The notes under the pieces are model-generated. The model saw nothing but the letters and a program-made list of their open reading frames with translations. It did no database searches and had not been told where the DNA came from. A program made the translations under genes and the position numbers. Positions 44,656 through 53,099 of a DNA stretch of 64,000 bases are shown here, one piece after another. The stretch lies in NCBI RefSeq assembly GCF_001429045.1, contig NZ_LMHY01000022.1, forward strand, positions 266,724 through 330,723, in the 5' to 3' direction. Every line of letters begins with the position of its first letter. Position 1 is the stretch's first letter. Origin of the DNA: Pseudomonas sp. Root71. Lineage in GTDB: Bacteria; Pseudomonadota; Gammaproteobacteria; Pseudomonadales; Pseudomonadaceae.

Positions 44656-45684
44656 TCAGGCGCCGGGCCAGGTATCGGACAGGCGATAGCCTTGTGGCCA
44701 CGGATCGCTTGGGTCGAGCAGCAATTGATGGGTGCCGGTGATCCAGGCCCGGCCGGAAATACACGGGTAAATCGCGGCGCGGCCGGCGACTTCGGTCAAC
44801 GAATCAATGCGGCAGTGGAACTCGGAGCCGATAATCGAACGGCCGATAAAGCGCTCGCCAACCTGCATCAAGCCTTTGGCCTGTAACACCGCCATGCGCG
44901 CCGAGCAACCAGTTCCGGTGGGGGAGCGGTCGATTTTGCCTGGTTGGATGACCACCGCATTGGCACCGGTGGCGATGCCGTTCTCATGGACGATGGGCGC
45001 AGCGATCTGGCAGAAGGAAATGTGCGACCACTCGGGGTTCAGCGGATGCACGAAGCCCAGTTGTTCGTTGGCCGCTCGAGTGATTTTCAGACCGACCGCC
45101 ACCAGATCGGCGGCTTCATCCGGGCTGATGGAAAAACCCAGGCCTTTGGCATCGGCAATCACAAAACTGTCGCCACCATAAGCGGTATCAACCTTCAGCG
45201 AGCCGATGCCTTCGACTTCAATCCACGCATCCAGGCGATCAGCGAAGGACGGCACGTTCTTGACCTCCACTCGCTGGACCTTGCCATCGCGGCAATCGGC
45301 CACGGCTTCGATCAGGCCACCGGGCGCTTCCAGCACCAGGCGGGTTTGCGGCTCGGTCATGGGCAGGATGCCGCTGTCGAGCAATACGGTGGCGACGCAC
45401 AACGAGTTGGAGCCGGACATCGGCGGGGTATCGGCCGGTTCCATGATGATCCAGGCCATTTGCGCCCGTGGGTCTTTGGCCGGCACCAGCAAATTGACGT
45501 GGCGGAACACGCCGCCGCGGGGTTCGTTGAGGACGAAGTTGCGCAGGGTTTCGTCCCGGGCGATCCAGCGCGACTGTTCCCACACGGTGGCACCGGGCGG
45601 CGGGGCGACACCGCCGACGATCACGTCGCCGACTTCGCCTTCGGCGTGGCAGCTGACTACATGAATGACTTTCGATGAACGCAT
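44656..45684 (-). CDS. Proline racemase-family enzyme with Ser/Thr pair; likely trans-3-Hyp dehydratase-like
   Basis: 342 residues, proline racemase fold. At the two catalytic positions that are Cys/Cys in racemase and 4-Hyp epimerase, it has Ser90 (PPMSGSNS) and Thr256 (DRSPTGTG); a Cys lies four residues on (Cys260). Thr at the second site is typical of trans-3-hydroxyproline dehydratase, but Ser at the first is unusual. It may dehydrate a 3-hydroxyproline to pyrroline-2-carboxylate, reduced by LhpD. CAAGGAGCAAACC precedes the ATG. A separate Cys/Cys epimerase, LhpA, is encoded 9 kb away in the same block. Confidence 0.72.
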   Translation of the reverse strand: MRSSKVIHVVSCHAEGEVGDVIVGGVAPPPGATVWEQSRWIARDETLRNFVLNEPRGGVFRHVNLLVPAKDPRAQMAWIIMEPADTPPMSGSNSLCVATVLLDSGILPMTEPQTRLVLEAPGGLIEAVADCRDGKVQRVEVKNVPSFADRLDAWIEVEGIGSLKVDTAYGGDSFVIADAKGLGFSISPDEAADLVAVGLKITRAANEQLGFVHPLNPEWSHISFCQIAAPIVHENGIATGANAVVIQPGKIDRSPTGTGCSARMAVLQAKGLMQVGERFIGRSIIGSEFHCRIDSLTEVAGRAAIYPCISGRAWITGTHQLLLDPSDPWPQGYRLSDTWPGA

Positions 45685-45712
45685 GGTTTGCTCCTTGTTT
45701 CGCCTGTGAAGG

Positions 45713-45792
45713 CCTCATCGCGAGCAAGCTCGCTCCCACAGGGTTTGCGGCGTACACAGATCAGGGTGGGAGCGAGCTTGCTCGCGATGGGG
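45713..45792. repeat. Inverted REP pair (GTGGGAGC family)
   Basis: Reverse REP 45713-45743 and forward REP 45766-45792, both with GCGAGCAAGCTCGC-type palindromes, separated by 22 bases. They separate the ABC transporter genes from the racemase-family gene. Confidence 0.9.
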
Positions 45793-45799
45793 ACAGTGG

Positions 45800-46522
45800 C
45801 TATTTCACTGATTTCAGAAACTCTGCAGTCTCCGCACGCACCGGATTGCCAATCACCTGATCCGGCGAACCAATCTCATGCACCAGGCCATTGCGGAAGA
45901 ACGCCACACGGTCGGACACGTCCCGGGCAAAGCGGATTTCGTGGGTCACCAACACCATGGTCATGCCGTCTTCGGCGAGCATGCGCATGGTGTCCAGCAC
46001 TTCACCGACCAACTGCGGGTCGAGGGCCGAGGTGGCTTCGTCAAACAGCATGTAGTCCGGTGACATGGCCAGGGCGCGGGCGATGGCCATGCGTTGCTGC
46101 TGTCCACCGGACAGCTTGCCGGGGAAGGTCTTGAGCTTGTCGCCCAGACCGACGTGGGTCAGTTGCTTGACCGCCAGTTCTTCAGCTTCAGCCTTGCTTT
46201 TGCCCAGCACTTTGCGCGGCGCAAGCATGACGTTTTCCAGTACCGTCAGGTGCGGGAAGGCATTCCATTGCTGGAACACAATGCCGATTTTCTGCCGCAG
46301 GCGATTGAGGTCGGTGGCGCTGTGATGGACCTCGACGCCGTCAACGCGGATGTTGCCTTTCTGGATCGGTTCCAGACCGTTGATGCACATCAGCAAGGTC
46401 GATTTGCCGGAGCCGGAGCCGCCGATGATCGACACCACTTCGCCCTTGTTCACCGTCAGGTTGACGCCCTTGACCACTTCGAGGTTGCCGAAGGATTTAT
46501 GTACGTTGTCGATCTCAATCAT
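45800..46522 (-). CDS. Polar amino-acid ABC importer ATPase
   Basis: 240 residues, HisP/GlnQ type. Walker A GGSGSGKST (34-42), signature LSGGQQQRMAIARAL, Walker B YMLFDEATSALD, H-loop LVTHE. It energises uptake of the amino acid bound by the product at 49623-50441, presumably a hydroxyproline or proline. The eight-base overlap with the upstream permease shows operon structure. Confidence 0.92.
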   Translation of the reverse strand: MIEIDNVHKSFGNLEVVKGVNLTVNKGEVVSIIGGSGSGKSTLLMCINGLEPIQKGNIRVDGVEVHHSATDLNRLRQKIGIVFQQWNAFPHLTVLENVMLAPRKVLGKSKAEAEELAVKQLTHVGLGDKLKTFPGKLSGGQQQRMAIARALAMSPDYMLFDEATSALDPQLVGEVLDTMRMLAEDGMTMVLVTHEIRFARDVSDRVAFFRNGLVHEIGSPDQVIGNPVRAETAEFLKSVK

Positions 46523-47165
46523 TTTCTTGCCACCTTCTTTCCAGACGAGCGCCCAGGCGTGCGACCACCAGGCTCATGACGTAGTAGATAAGGCCCGCGA
46601 TGCACAGCACCAGCAACGGTTCCTGGATGCGGGTGACGATGGTTTGCGAGGCGCGCAGCAGTTCGACGATGCCGATCCACATCACCAGCGCGGTGTCTTT
46701 CATGACACCAAGTACTAGGTTCAGCCAGCCGGGGAACGCTACCCGGGTGGCCATCGGCAGGACGATCCAGCGCAAGTCCTGCAAGAAGCTCAGCCCCAGC
46801 GAACGGCTGGCCCGGCGCACGGTGAACGGCACCGCCAGCACGCCGGCCCGCACGATCTCGGTGAAGTACGCCGCCGCGTAAACCCCCAGCACAATGCAGC
46901 CGACGCTGAAGGCGCTGATGTTCAAGCCGACGATGCTTTTGAGTGAGTTGAACAGCACGAACTGGATCAGCAACGGCACGCTGCGAAACACGTCCAGCAC
47001 CCAGGCCAGCGGCAGGCTGGCCCGTGGCAACAAGGCCCTCAGCAGGCCGAAGAACAACCCTGCGAAGGAGCCGAGAATGATCGACCAGAACGTCAGTTGC
47101 ATCGTGACCCACGCACCGTTGAGCAGGAACATCAGGTCATTCGAGGTAAAATCGGTGAAAAACAT
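46515..47165 (-). CDS. Amino-acid ABC importer permease (HisM type) 2
   Basis: 216 residues, five predicted membrane helices, with the EAA-type loop ASRSLGLSFLQDLRWIVLPMA. Partner permease lies immediately upstream (10 bases). The C terminus ARLGARLERRWQEND is basic and cytoplasmic. Family substrates are polar amino acids; specificity cannot be read from the sequence. Confidence 0.9.
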   Translation of the reverse strand: MFFTDFTSNDLMFLLNGAWVTMQLTFWSIILGSFAGLFFGLLRALLPRASLPLAWVLDVFRSVPLLIQFVLFNSLKSIVGLNISAFSVGCIVLGVYAAAYFTEIVRAGVLAVPFTVRRASRSLGLSFLQDLRWIVLPMATRVAFPGWLNLVLGVMKDTALVMWIGIVELLRASQTIVTRIQEPLLVLCIAGLIYYVMSLVVARLGARLERRWQEND

Positions 47166-47175
47166 GGACAGCTCC

Positions 47176-47841
47176 TCAGTAACGGAACAACCGCCAGGCC
47201 ATCAGCCGGGCTGCCGCGACGATCGCCTTGGCAATCAAGTAATACAGCACCGCTGCGATGGCGAAATACTCGAAGGTGCGGAAGGTTTTGACGTTGTATT
47301 CCTGGGTCACGCCGGTCAGGTCATTGTTCAGCCCGACGATCACCCCCAGCGACGTCATCAACACCGCCCAGACCATCTGATTGGTCAGCGGGTAGAACAC
47401 GATCCGCAGCAGTTGCGGGACGATGATCATGCGGTAGGCCTGGAAGGCACTCATGCCCAGGGAACGCGCCGCACGCACCTGCGTGTTCGGCACGGCCTTG
47501 AGGCCGCCGCGAAAGTTCTCCGCCAGATACCCGGCATTGTTGAAGGTAATCCCGGCCAGCAGGGCGAACCAGGAACTGACGTGCAGGTTCAGCGAGCCGA
47601 GGCCGAAGTAGAGGATGTAGATCTGGAACAGCGACGGGGTGTTGCGGGCAATCGATACCCAACCGTTGCCGAACCCGCGCAGTAATGGGTGTTTGGCCTC
47701 GCGCATCACCGTCAGGGCCAGGGCGATCAGCACGCCGAAGATCATCGACAGCGCGGCGGTTTCGAAGGTGACGATGGCACCGCCGAGCATGTCCGGCAGG
47801 GCGCGCAGGGCGGCGCGCCATTGGAAGCTGTAGTCAAACAT
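47176..47841 (-). CDS. Amino-acid ABC importer permease (HisQ type) 1
   Basis: 221 residues starting MFDYSFQWRAALRAL, five helices and EAA loop AARSLGMSAFQAYRMIIVPQLLR. The start at 47841 lies 8 bases inside the 3' end of the aconitase-X gene, so transporter and enzyme are translationally coupled. The longer upstream frame is antisense-like noise within that gene. Confidence 0.9.
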   Translation of the reverse strand: MFDYSFQWRAALRALPDMLGGAIVTFETAALSMIFGVLIALALTVMREAKHPLLRGFGNGWVSIARNTPSLFQIYILYFGLGSLNLHVSSWFALLAGITFNNAGYLAENFRGGLKAVPNTQVRAARSLGMSAFQAYRMIIVPQLLRIVFYPLTNQMVWAVLMTSLGVIVGLNNDLTGVTQEYNVKTFRTFEYFAIAAVLYYLIAKAIVAAARLMAWRLFRY

Positions 47842-49621
47842 GCGCAGGGCTCTCCAGTAGGGCAGCAGGTTGTAACCAGGCCGGCAAACGTCCACTGGCC
47901 GTTGCGGTGCAGGCCGCGTCGACGCATTCGGCAAGGCTGGCGAAGTGCACCTTGCGGCCGACCAGGCCCGGTGCGTAGTGGGCGTATTTGCCCGAGTTGG
48001 TCATCAGGGTTTTGGCCGCCAGGGGGATTACGGGTTCGCCGAGCATGCACCAGCAGGTGTCGGTGACCAGGGTCGCGCCAAACCCTTGGATCACGGCGAT
48101 GTGCCCGGCCTCGCGGGCCTGCTCCAACACGGCACGGCCGCAGGTGATGGCAAGCACCACATCCGGGTGTCTTTGTCGTCCCCGGCACAGTCGCGCCAGG
48201 TGAGCGAACTCGCTGAGGGAAAAGTGCGGGTTACCCAGCGACACCACATCCACCCGGTTATCGCGAGCACTGTTGAGTGCGCGCCAACTCGACAGCAGGT
48301 CCTTCAGGCGGATCTTTTCCACGGCAATGGAAATGTCCGCATCCAGCACCTGCGCCGGGTCAATGGCCTCCGGGGTGACCCCGGCGATGTGGAACAGTGG
48401 CGCCGCAGAGGTGGTGGCGAAGGCCGCGCCAAAGGCTTTGAGGTCGTCCAGGCTCGGCTTGCGTTTTTCCAGTCCCCGCACCAGCGGCACGCGACTGCCG
48501 GCCAGGGCACCAATGTGGTAACCCAGCAGCGGGTAGAAGGCATCGTCCAGTTCACCGAGGGCAGGCAACTCGATCTGCAACCGGGCCTTGCGTTGCGTGT
48601 CCAGGTGGCAACCGATCAGCGGCGCGCGACCGGTGAGGGCGATGCAGATGTCCAGGTAATCCGGGTATTTCAGGGTGCGTGCACCGAGCACGCTGTTGGC
48701 GTAGACCACTGCGTTGGATTCGGCCCAGACGATTTGTTCGCCAGCCTTCGGTGCAGTGTCGAGCAGGTACGGGGCGCAGGTGAAACTGAGCTGTGCGCCC
48801 ATCGCCATATAGGCATCGCCCAAGGCACTGGCCGGTTCACCCAGTGCCGGGTCGATCCCCAGTTCGCGCCAACGGCGCTGGTCGACGGAAATTGAATTGA
48901 GGGTGGTGGGCACTCGCACTTTTGCTCCCCATTGCACCAGTTGCCCGGCAAAGCGCAGGCTCGCAGGTCCCGTGTAAATGCAGCCGTCGATGTGTGCTTG
49001 AGTGACATCCACCAAGTGCTCGGCACCCTGCAGTTCGGCCATGCGCAGGACGATCTGCATGGCCATTTGCGCGGCCTTGCCATGCCGACCATCGAGCAGC
49101 GCCCGATCGTGCTCGGTGAGCCGGATCGAGGCGGTGCTGTCAGTGTTTGGCAGTGGGCCGTCGAGCGCCTGCCAGGCGTCGCCCGGCAGGTGATCGAACA
49201 GGCTCAGCGTTGTATTTTCGACCCGGGCGAAGGCCTGGCCGCGCAAGGCGGCGAAGGCCTCCCGACCGATGCACAGTACCGGCAGGGAACGGGCAAAAAT
49301 GGTCTGCGCCACCAGCACGCCCAAGGTCAGGATTTCGTCGGCTTCGGCCAGCACCAATGCCGCCGGTGCATGGCCGTTGCTGATCAGTTCCATCAACACA
49401 CTGCTGCCGGTGCACGAGCCGCGACCACTGGGAATCGCCAGCACGCGGCCGGCCAGGTGTTGGCCGCTGAGCGGGTGATGGCGGTCGATGACTTCACCCG
49501 TGCAGGGATCGACTCCGCCCCAGAAACTCAAGCCGACATCGGCGAACAGCAGGGCGCCTTGCGCGGCACCCGCCACCAGGCTGCGCCCGGTCAGAGAAAT
49601 TGGCCTAGGCATGCCGGACAT
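47834..49621 (-). CDS. Fused aconitase X, likely cis-3-hydroxy-L-proline dehydratase
   Basis: 595 residues: a small swivelling AcnX domain (about 5-145, DUF126; GRVLAIPSGRGSCTGSSVLMELI) joined to the large AcnX domain (about 165-590, DUF521; LTEHDRALLDGRHGKAAQMAMQI, MGAQLSFTCAPYLL, TDTCWCMLGEP). Single-chain bacterial AcnX proteins dehydrate cis-3-hydroxy-L-proline to pyrroline-2-carboxylate. The Cys residues in SFTCAP and TCWCM may hold the metal site. It sits between binding protein and permease genes of the ABC importer, strongly implying that the importer brings in its substrate. An ATG nine bases downstream is an alternative start. Confidence 0.83.
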   Translation of the reverse strand: MSGMPRPISLTGRSLVAGAAQGALLFADVGLSFWGGVDPCTGEVIDRHHPLSGQHLAGRVLAIPSGRGSCTGSSVLMELISNGHAPAALVLAEADEILTLGVLVAQTIFARSLPVLCIGREAFAALRGQAFARVENTTLSLFDHLPGDAWQALDGPLPNTDSTASIRLTEHDRALLDGRHGKAAQMAMQIVLRMAELQGAEHLVDVTQAHIDGCIYTGPASLRFAGQLVQWGAKVRVPTTLNSISVDQRRWRELGIDPALGEPASALGDAYMAMGAQLSFTCAPYLLDTAPKAGEQIVWAESNAVVYANSVLGARTLKYPDYLDICIALTGRAPLIGCHLDTQRKARLQIELPALGELDDAFYPLLGYHIGALAGSRVPLVRGLEKRKPSLDDLKAFGAAFATTSAAPLFHIAGVTPEAIDPAQVLDADISIAVEKIRLKDLLSSWRALNSARDNRVDVVSLGNPHFSLSEFAHLARLCRGRQRHPDVVLAITCGRAVLEQAREAGHIAVIQGFGATLVTDTCWCMLGEPVIPLAAKTLMTNSGKYAHYAPGLVGRKVHFASLAECVDAACTATASGRLPAWLQPAALLESPAHV

Positions 49622-49622
49622 C

Positions 49623-50441
49623 TCAGTAATAGACCTGAGGCACGGTCAGGTTGGTCGGCGGGATCTCGGTGCCGACCCATTTAACGAACAGCTCCTTGTA
49701 GCGACCGGTGCGCACCTGTTGGTTGACGAACAGGTTGAGGTAGTTGAGCAGGCCGAACTCGCTGCGCTTGGCACCCAGGGACACGTAGTCGATGACGTAC
49801 GGGGCGTTACCGGCGACTTTCAGGTTTTTGTATTTGCCCGACTTGAGGGTGGCCGCGGCCACGGTGTTGGTGACCACGGTGGCATCGATGTGGCCTTGGG
49901 CGACCGCTAGCAGGGTATCGCTCTGCGACTGGTAGGCTCGGAAACTGCCCGAGCCCCAGTTCTTTACGTCTTTCTCCAGGGCGATGGCCTCATAGGTGCC
50001 GCTGGTGTTGCCCACTGCTTTGCCCTTGAGGTCGTCGAAGCCGTTGATGCCGGTGTCGTCGCGGGTCAGCACCACCATCTGGAAGGCAAAGTAGGGCACG
50101 GTGAGGCCAACGGTCTTGGCGCGTTCGAGGGTGTCGGAGGTGGATGCGACGATCACGTCAGCCCGCCCGGAGACCAGTGCCGGAATGCGATCCGGGAAGG
50201 GCGTTTCCACCACTTCGGCCTCGACCCCGAGGATCTTCGCCAGGTCGCGGCAATAGTCCACATCGAAGCCGGCCGGCGAGTTGCTGGCATCGCGAAAGCC
50301 CATGGGCGGGAAATCCAGGGTCACGGCGCAGCGCAGCTTGCCCGAACCGATGATGTCGTCGAGCTTGTCGGCCTGGGCAGTGGCGATAAAGGAGGTACTG
50401 AGAACAGCGCTGAGGGCTACGGCAAATGCGGGGTTTTTCAT
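49623..50441 (-). CDS. Amino-acid ABC importer binding protein
   Basis: 272 residues, family 3 solute-binding protein. Signal peptide 1-23 (ending AQA), then DKLDDIIGSGKLRCAVTLDFPPMGFRD and FDVDYCRDLAKILGVEAEVV, the typical SBP_bac_3 opening; RADVIVASTSDTLERAK contains the ligand Arg/Asp. GAGGCCTCT precedes the ATG, which rules out the 24-residue extension. A perfect GntR-type palindrome lies 45 bases upstream: this is the first gene of the transporter-AcnX-racemase unit. Confidence 0.9.
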   Translation of the reverse strand: MKNPAFAVALSAVLSTSFIATAQADKLDDIIGSGKLRCAVTLDFPPMGFRDASNSPAGFDVDYCRDLAKILGVEAEVVETPFPDRIPALVSGRADVIVASTSDTLERAKTVGLTVPYFAFQMVVLTRDDTGINGFDDLKGKAVGNTSGTYEAIALEKDVKNWGSGSFRAYQSQSDTLLAVAQGHIDATVVTNTVAAATLKSGKYKNLKVAGNAPYVIDYVSLGAKRSEFGLLNYLNLFVNQQVRTGRYKELFVKWVGTEIPPTNLTVPQVYY

Positions 50442-50471
50442 AGAGGCCTCGTTGATGTGGAGTGCTGTTAA

Positions 50472-50501
50472 ATATCGTATTGGGGATTTCGTATACGATA
50501 T
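50472..50501. promoter_or_regulatory. GntR-type operator (full site plus half site) upstream of the binding-protein gene
   Basis: Full palindrome ATTTCGTATACGATAT at 50486-50501, identical to the lhpC site, with an extra half-like ATATCGTAT at 50472-50480 nearer the gene. Two copies could allow cooperative or looped repression. Confidence 0.7.
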
Positions 50502-50785
50502 TAACAATAGCAATCAACGTGCCTATTTCCAGTCCGATGGGTGAATTAGTTGTCAGGCCTTGGCGTAGAGGTTTTATAGCGGTGCAACCCGAGATGTGGT
50601 GACGCCAAGGTATCGGGGGCAGGTGTTACATATGGGAGCAGCGGTAGCGCGGGCGCCCCTTTAAGGAACACTGGCTGTCAAAAGATCGCAGCCTTCGGCA
50701 GCTCCTACGGGATTGGTGTACGCCCTTTAATCACGGGTGTACGCGGTCGGCGTAGGAGCTGGCGCAGCCTGCGATCTTTTGATCT
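50502..50785. other. Intergenic control region between the AraC-type gene and the binding-protein gene
   Basis: Together with the leader and operator (50442-50501) this makes a 344-base gap without a gene. It holds a REP pair (50678-50782) and otherwise no recognisable element between 50502 and 50677; the promoter of the binding-protein unit must lie here. Confidence 0.5.
50678..50782. repeat. Inverted REP pair (GTAGGAGC family), one arm with compensatory changes
   Basis: Arm 50678-50708 is canonical. Arm 50751-50782 reads GTAGGAGCTGGCGCAGCCTGCGATC: relative to the family, the internal hairpin stem has exchanged C and G on both sides, so pairing is kept. Lies 3' of the AraC-type gene. Confidence 0.88.
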
Positions 50786-51535
50786 TCAGCGCTGATTATC
50801 GCGATACTGGCTCGGCGACAAACTGGTCAGCGCCCGAAACTGCCGGCTGAAGGCACTGTGGTCGGTGTAACCACAGCGCAAGGCAATCTCGGTGATCGGC
50901 AACCCGGTGTGCAGTAACAACCGCGAACCTTCTTCCAGGCGTGCCTTGTGAATCATTTGCCGCGGGGTGAGCTGGAACACCCGTTTGCAGTGCCGCTCCA
51001 ATTGCGCCACGGAGTAGCCAGCGATGGCGGTCAGTTCGGCGAGGCTGATGGAGCGGGCGAAGTGGCGACGGATATGGGCATCCACGGCGGCGAGTTTCTG
51101 GAACGCCGGATGGTTCGACTGCGGCGATTGCAGATCGCGGGAGATACCGGCCAGGCCGACGATTCGACCCTGTTCATCCTTCAAGGCGAGTTTGTGGGTC
51201 AGGCACCAGATCGGCTGATTGCCATAATACAAATGCAACTCCAGCTGATCGGCCAGTTCGCGACCGCTGGACAGCACTCGCCGATCCTGCTCGGTGTACA
51301 GCGGACCGAAGCGTTCCGGGAAGACCATTTCGGCGGTGCGCCCCAGCAGCTCGTCCCTGTGTTTGAAACCACAACGCCGGGCCAGGGTCTGGTTGACGAA
51401 GGCGTAGCGGGCCTCGCCGTCCTTGATGAAAAACACCACGTCCGACAGGGTATCGAGCAACGGCGCGATGGGCTGAAGGCTGTTCAGCAGCGTCGGCAGA
51501 TCGCAAGGTTTAAAGGTAGTGAGCGAGGGATACAT
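50786..51535 (-). CDS. AraC-family regulator with PAS domain
   Basis: 249 residues from MYPSLTTF. An N-terminal PAS domain (about 20-135; LLDTLSDVVFFIKDGEARYAFVNQTLARRCG, LVGLAGISRD) is linked to a C-terminal AraC DNA-binding domain (about 150-245; ISLAELTAIAGYSVAQLERHCKRVF, GLPITEIALRCGYTDHSAFSRQFR). A start 75 bases upstream is possible; neither has a good ribosome site. Probably a second, activating regulator of hydroxyproline use, given its place between the dehydrogenase and transporter units. Confidence 0.85.
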   Translation of the reverse strand: MYPSLTTFKPCDLPTLLNSLQPIAPLLDTLSDVVFFIKDGEARYAFVNQTLARRCGFKHRDELLGRTAEMVFPERFGPLYTEQDRRVLSSGRELADQLELHLYYGNQPIWCLTHKLALKDEQGRIVGLAGISRDLQSPQSNHPAFQKLAAVDAHIRRHFARSISLAELTAIAGYSVAQLERHCKRVFQLTPRQMIHKARLEEGSRLLLHTGLPITEIALRCGYTDHSAFSRQFRALTSLSPSQYRDNQR

Positions 51536-51609
51536 GGCGCCGGGGGTCTGAGGGTGACCCCCGGGATCATAGAGGCTCGCCAGCGTGGCCGAAAGCCCTG
51601 GCGTGGTCA

Positions 51610-52866
51610 TCACGCTGGCGGGATATCGTCCAGGGACATCAAGGTTTCGATCCGCGCCGGGCTGAAGGGTGGGCGCGGTGCAGAGGGCTGCCAACCAAAC
51701 AAATGCTGCACTGCGCCGCCACACACCCGGCCCTGGCAGGCGCCCATGCCGCAGCGACTGGCGAGTTTGGCTTCGCGCCAGTCAGAGTGACCGGTCAATG
51801 CCGCGTAGGGCACGTCTTCGCAGCGGCAAACCAGGGTGTCGGGGCGGGCCAGGGACTTGAGTCGCGGGTCGAGGGCGAACGCGCTGTTCAGCGCCTTGGC
51901 GAAACCCTGCCAGCGCGCCCGGCGCGGCCACAATTGCCTGGCGGCTTGCAGATTGCCGACCGCAGCGTGGCCGGCAATCGCACCCTCCACCAAGGCCAGT
52001 TCACTGCCGCCGAACCCTGTGCATTCGCCCGCCGCATAATGATCGGCGCGGTTGCTGGCCTGCCAGGCATCCACCGCGATGGCTTGATCTTCGATGGCGC
52101 AACCCAGTGCCTGACCCAACTGGATATTGGGAATCAACCCGAATCCACAGGCCAGCCGATCACATTCCAGTTCGACGATGTTGCCTTGTTGTTGCAGGCG
52201 CACGCCTTCCACTCGGTCGGTGCCGAGCGCCGCCAGTATGTGGGTGGCGGTGCGGTAATGGTGGTCGAACAGGCTGAACGATTGCAGCCATTTGCCGGGC
52301 CAGCGCGGCAGTTGCGCGGCGAAACCGGCGACGGCGCCAAGGCTGGCTTGTTCGGCAATGCGTTGCACTTGCGCGCCATGCTGTTTGGCGGTGGCGGCAC
52401 TGGCCAGTAACAGCGGGCCGCTGCCGGCGATCACCACGCGCTCGTTCTGCACCGGCAAACCGGCCTTGATCAGCGCCTGCAAACCACCCGCACCGGTGAC
52501 GCCCGGCAGGGTCCAGCCGGGGAAGGGCAGCAGCAATTCACGGGCACCGGTGCACAGAATCAGTTTGTCGTAGCTGATCAACCAGCCGTGGTCGTCATCT
52601 TCCACCAGCAGTTGTTTCGCGCCGGGGTTGGCGATCACCCGGGTACCGGCGTGATGGCGGATGTTGTTGCACGACGCCAGACGCTCGCGCAGGCGCCGGG
52701 CCTGACCGGGCACGTTGGCTTGAGGTCCGTCGCGCCAGATTTGCCCGCCCGGCAGCGGGTTATCGTCGAGCATGACAATGCGGGCGCCGCTGCGGGCAGC
52801 GGCAAGGGCGGCGCTCATCCCGGCAGGGCCAGCGCCAATGATCAACAGATCAGCGTATTCATTCAT
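51610..52866 (-). CDS. lhpE: D-hydroxyproline dehydrogenase, FAD/BFD subunit
   Basis: 418 residues. N-terminal FAD-binding GAGPAGMSAA (11-20), second nucleotide loop IAGSGPLLLASA, and a C-terminal BFD-like iron-sulfur region with VCRCEDV...CGMGACQGRVC. It matches the alpha subunit of hetero-oligomeric D-Hyp dehydrogenases and, more distantly, HcnB. With LhpF and LhpB it oxidises cis-4-hydroxy-D-proline to the pyrroline imine and passes electrons to the respiratory chain. Overlaps lhpF by four bases. Confidence 0.86.
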   Translation of the reverse strand: MNEYADLLIIGAGPAGMSAALAAARSGARIVMLDDNPLPGGQIWRDGPQANVPGQARRLRERLASCNNIRHHAGTRVIANPGAKQLLVEDDDHGWLISYDKLILCTGARELLLPFPGWTLPGVTGAGGLQALIKAGLPVQNERVVIAGSGPLLLASAATAKQHGAQVQRIAEQASLGAVAGFAAQLPRWPGKWLQSFSLFDHHYRTATHILAALGTDRVEGVRLQQQGNIVELECDRLACGFGLIPNIQLGQALGCAIEDQAIAVDAWQASNRADHYAAGECTGFGGSELALVEGAIAGHAAVGNLQAARQLWPRRARWQGFAKALNSAFALDPRLKSLARPDTLVCRCEDVPYAALTGHSDWREAKLASRCGMGACQGRVCGGAVQHLFGWQPSAPRPPFSPARIETLMSLDDIPPA

Positions 52867-53099
52867 GGGCGAGTCTCCACCTGCATGCCGTCACGGCACA
52901 GGGTCTGGCAAGCCAGGCGACGCCGGCCATCGATGATCACCCGGCATTCCTGGCAAATGCCCATGCCGCACAGCGGCGCACGGCGCTGACCGCTGACCGA
53001 GGTGCGCGTGCAGCCGTCACTGGCCAACGCCAGGGCAGCGGCGACGCTGGTGCCTTCGGCGACTTTCAGGGCGTGGCCGTCCAGCAACAATTCAGGCAT
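52863..53099 (-). CDS. lhpF: D-hydroxyproline dehydrogenase, [2Fe-2S] subunit
   Basis: 78 residues, small ferredoxin-like subunit with Cys44, Cys49, Cys52 (LCGMGICQEC) and Cys64 (LACQTLC) as cluster ligands. It carries electrons within the LhpBEF complex. Start at MPELLLDG, overlapping lhpB by eight bases; overlaps lhpE by four. Length and spacing match HcnA/OoxA-like subunits. Confidence 0.87.
   Translation of the reverse strand: MPELLLDGHALKVAEGTSVAAALALASDGCTRTSVSGQRRAPLCGMGICQECRVIIDGRRRLACQTLCRDGMQVETRP

Noticed and set aside
44656..45684. Second 4-hydroxyproline epimerase
   Set aside because: Neither catalytic Cys is present at the two expected positions (Ser90, Thr256), so a two-Cys epimerase mechanism is unlikely.
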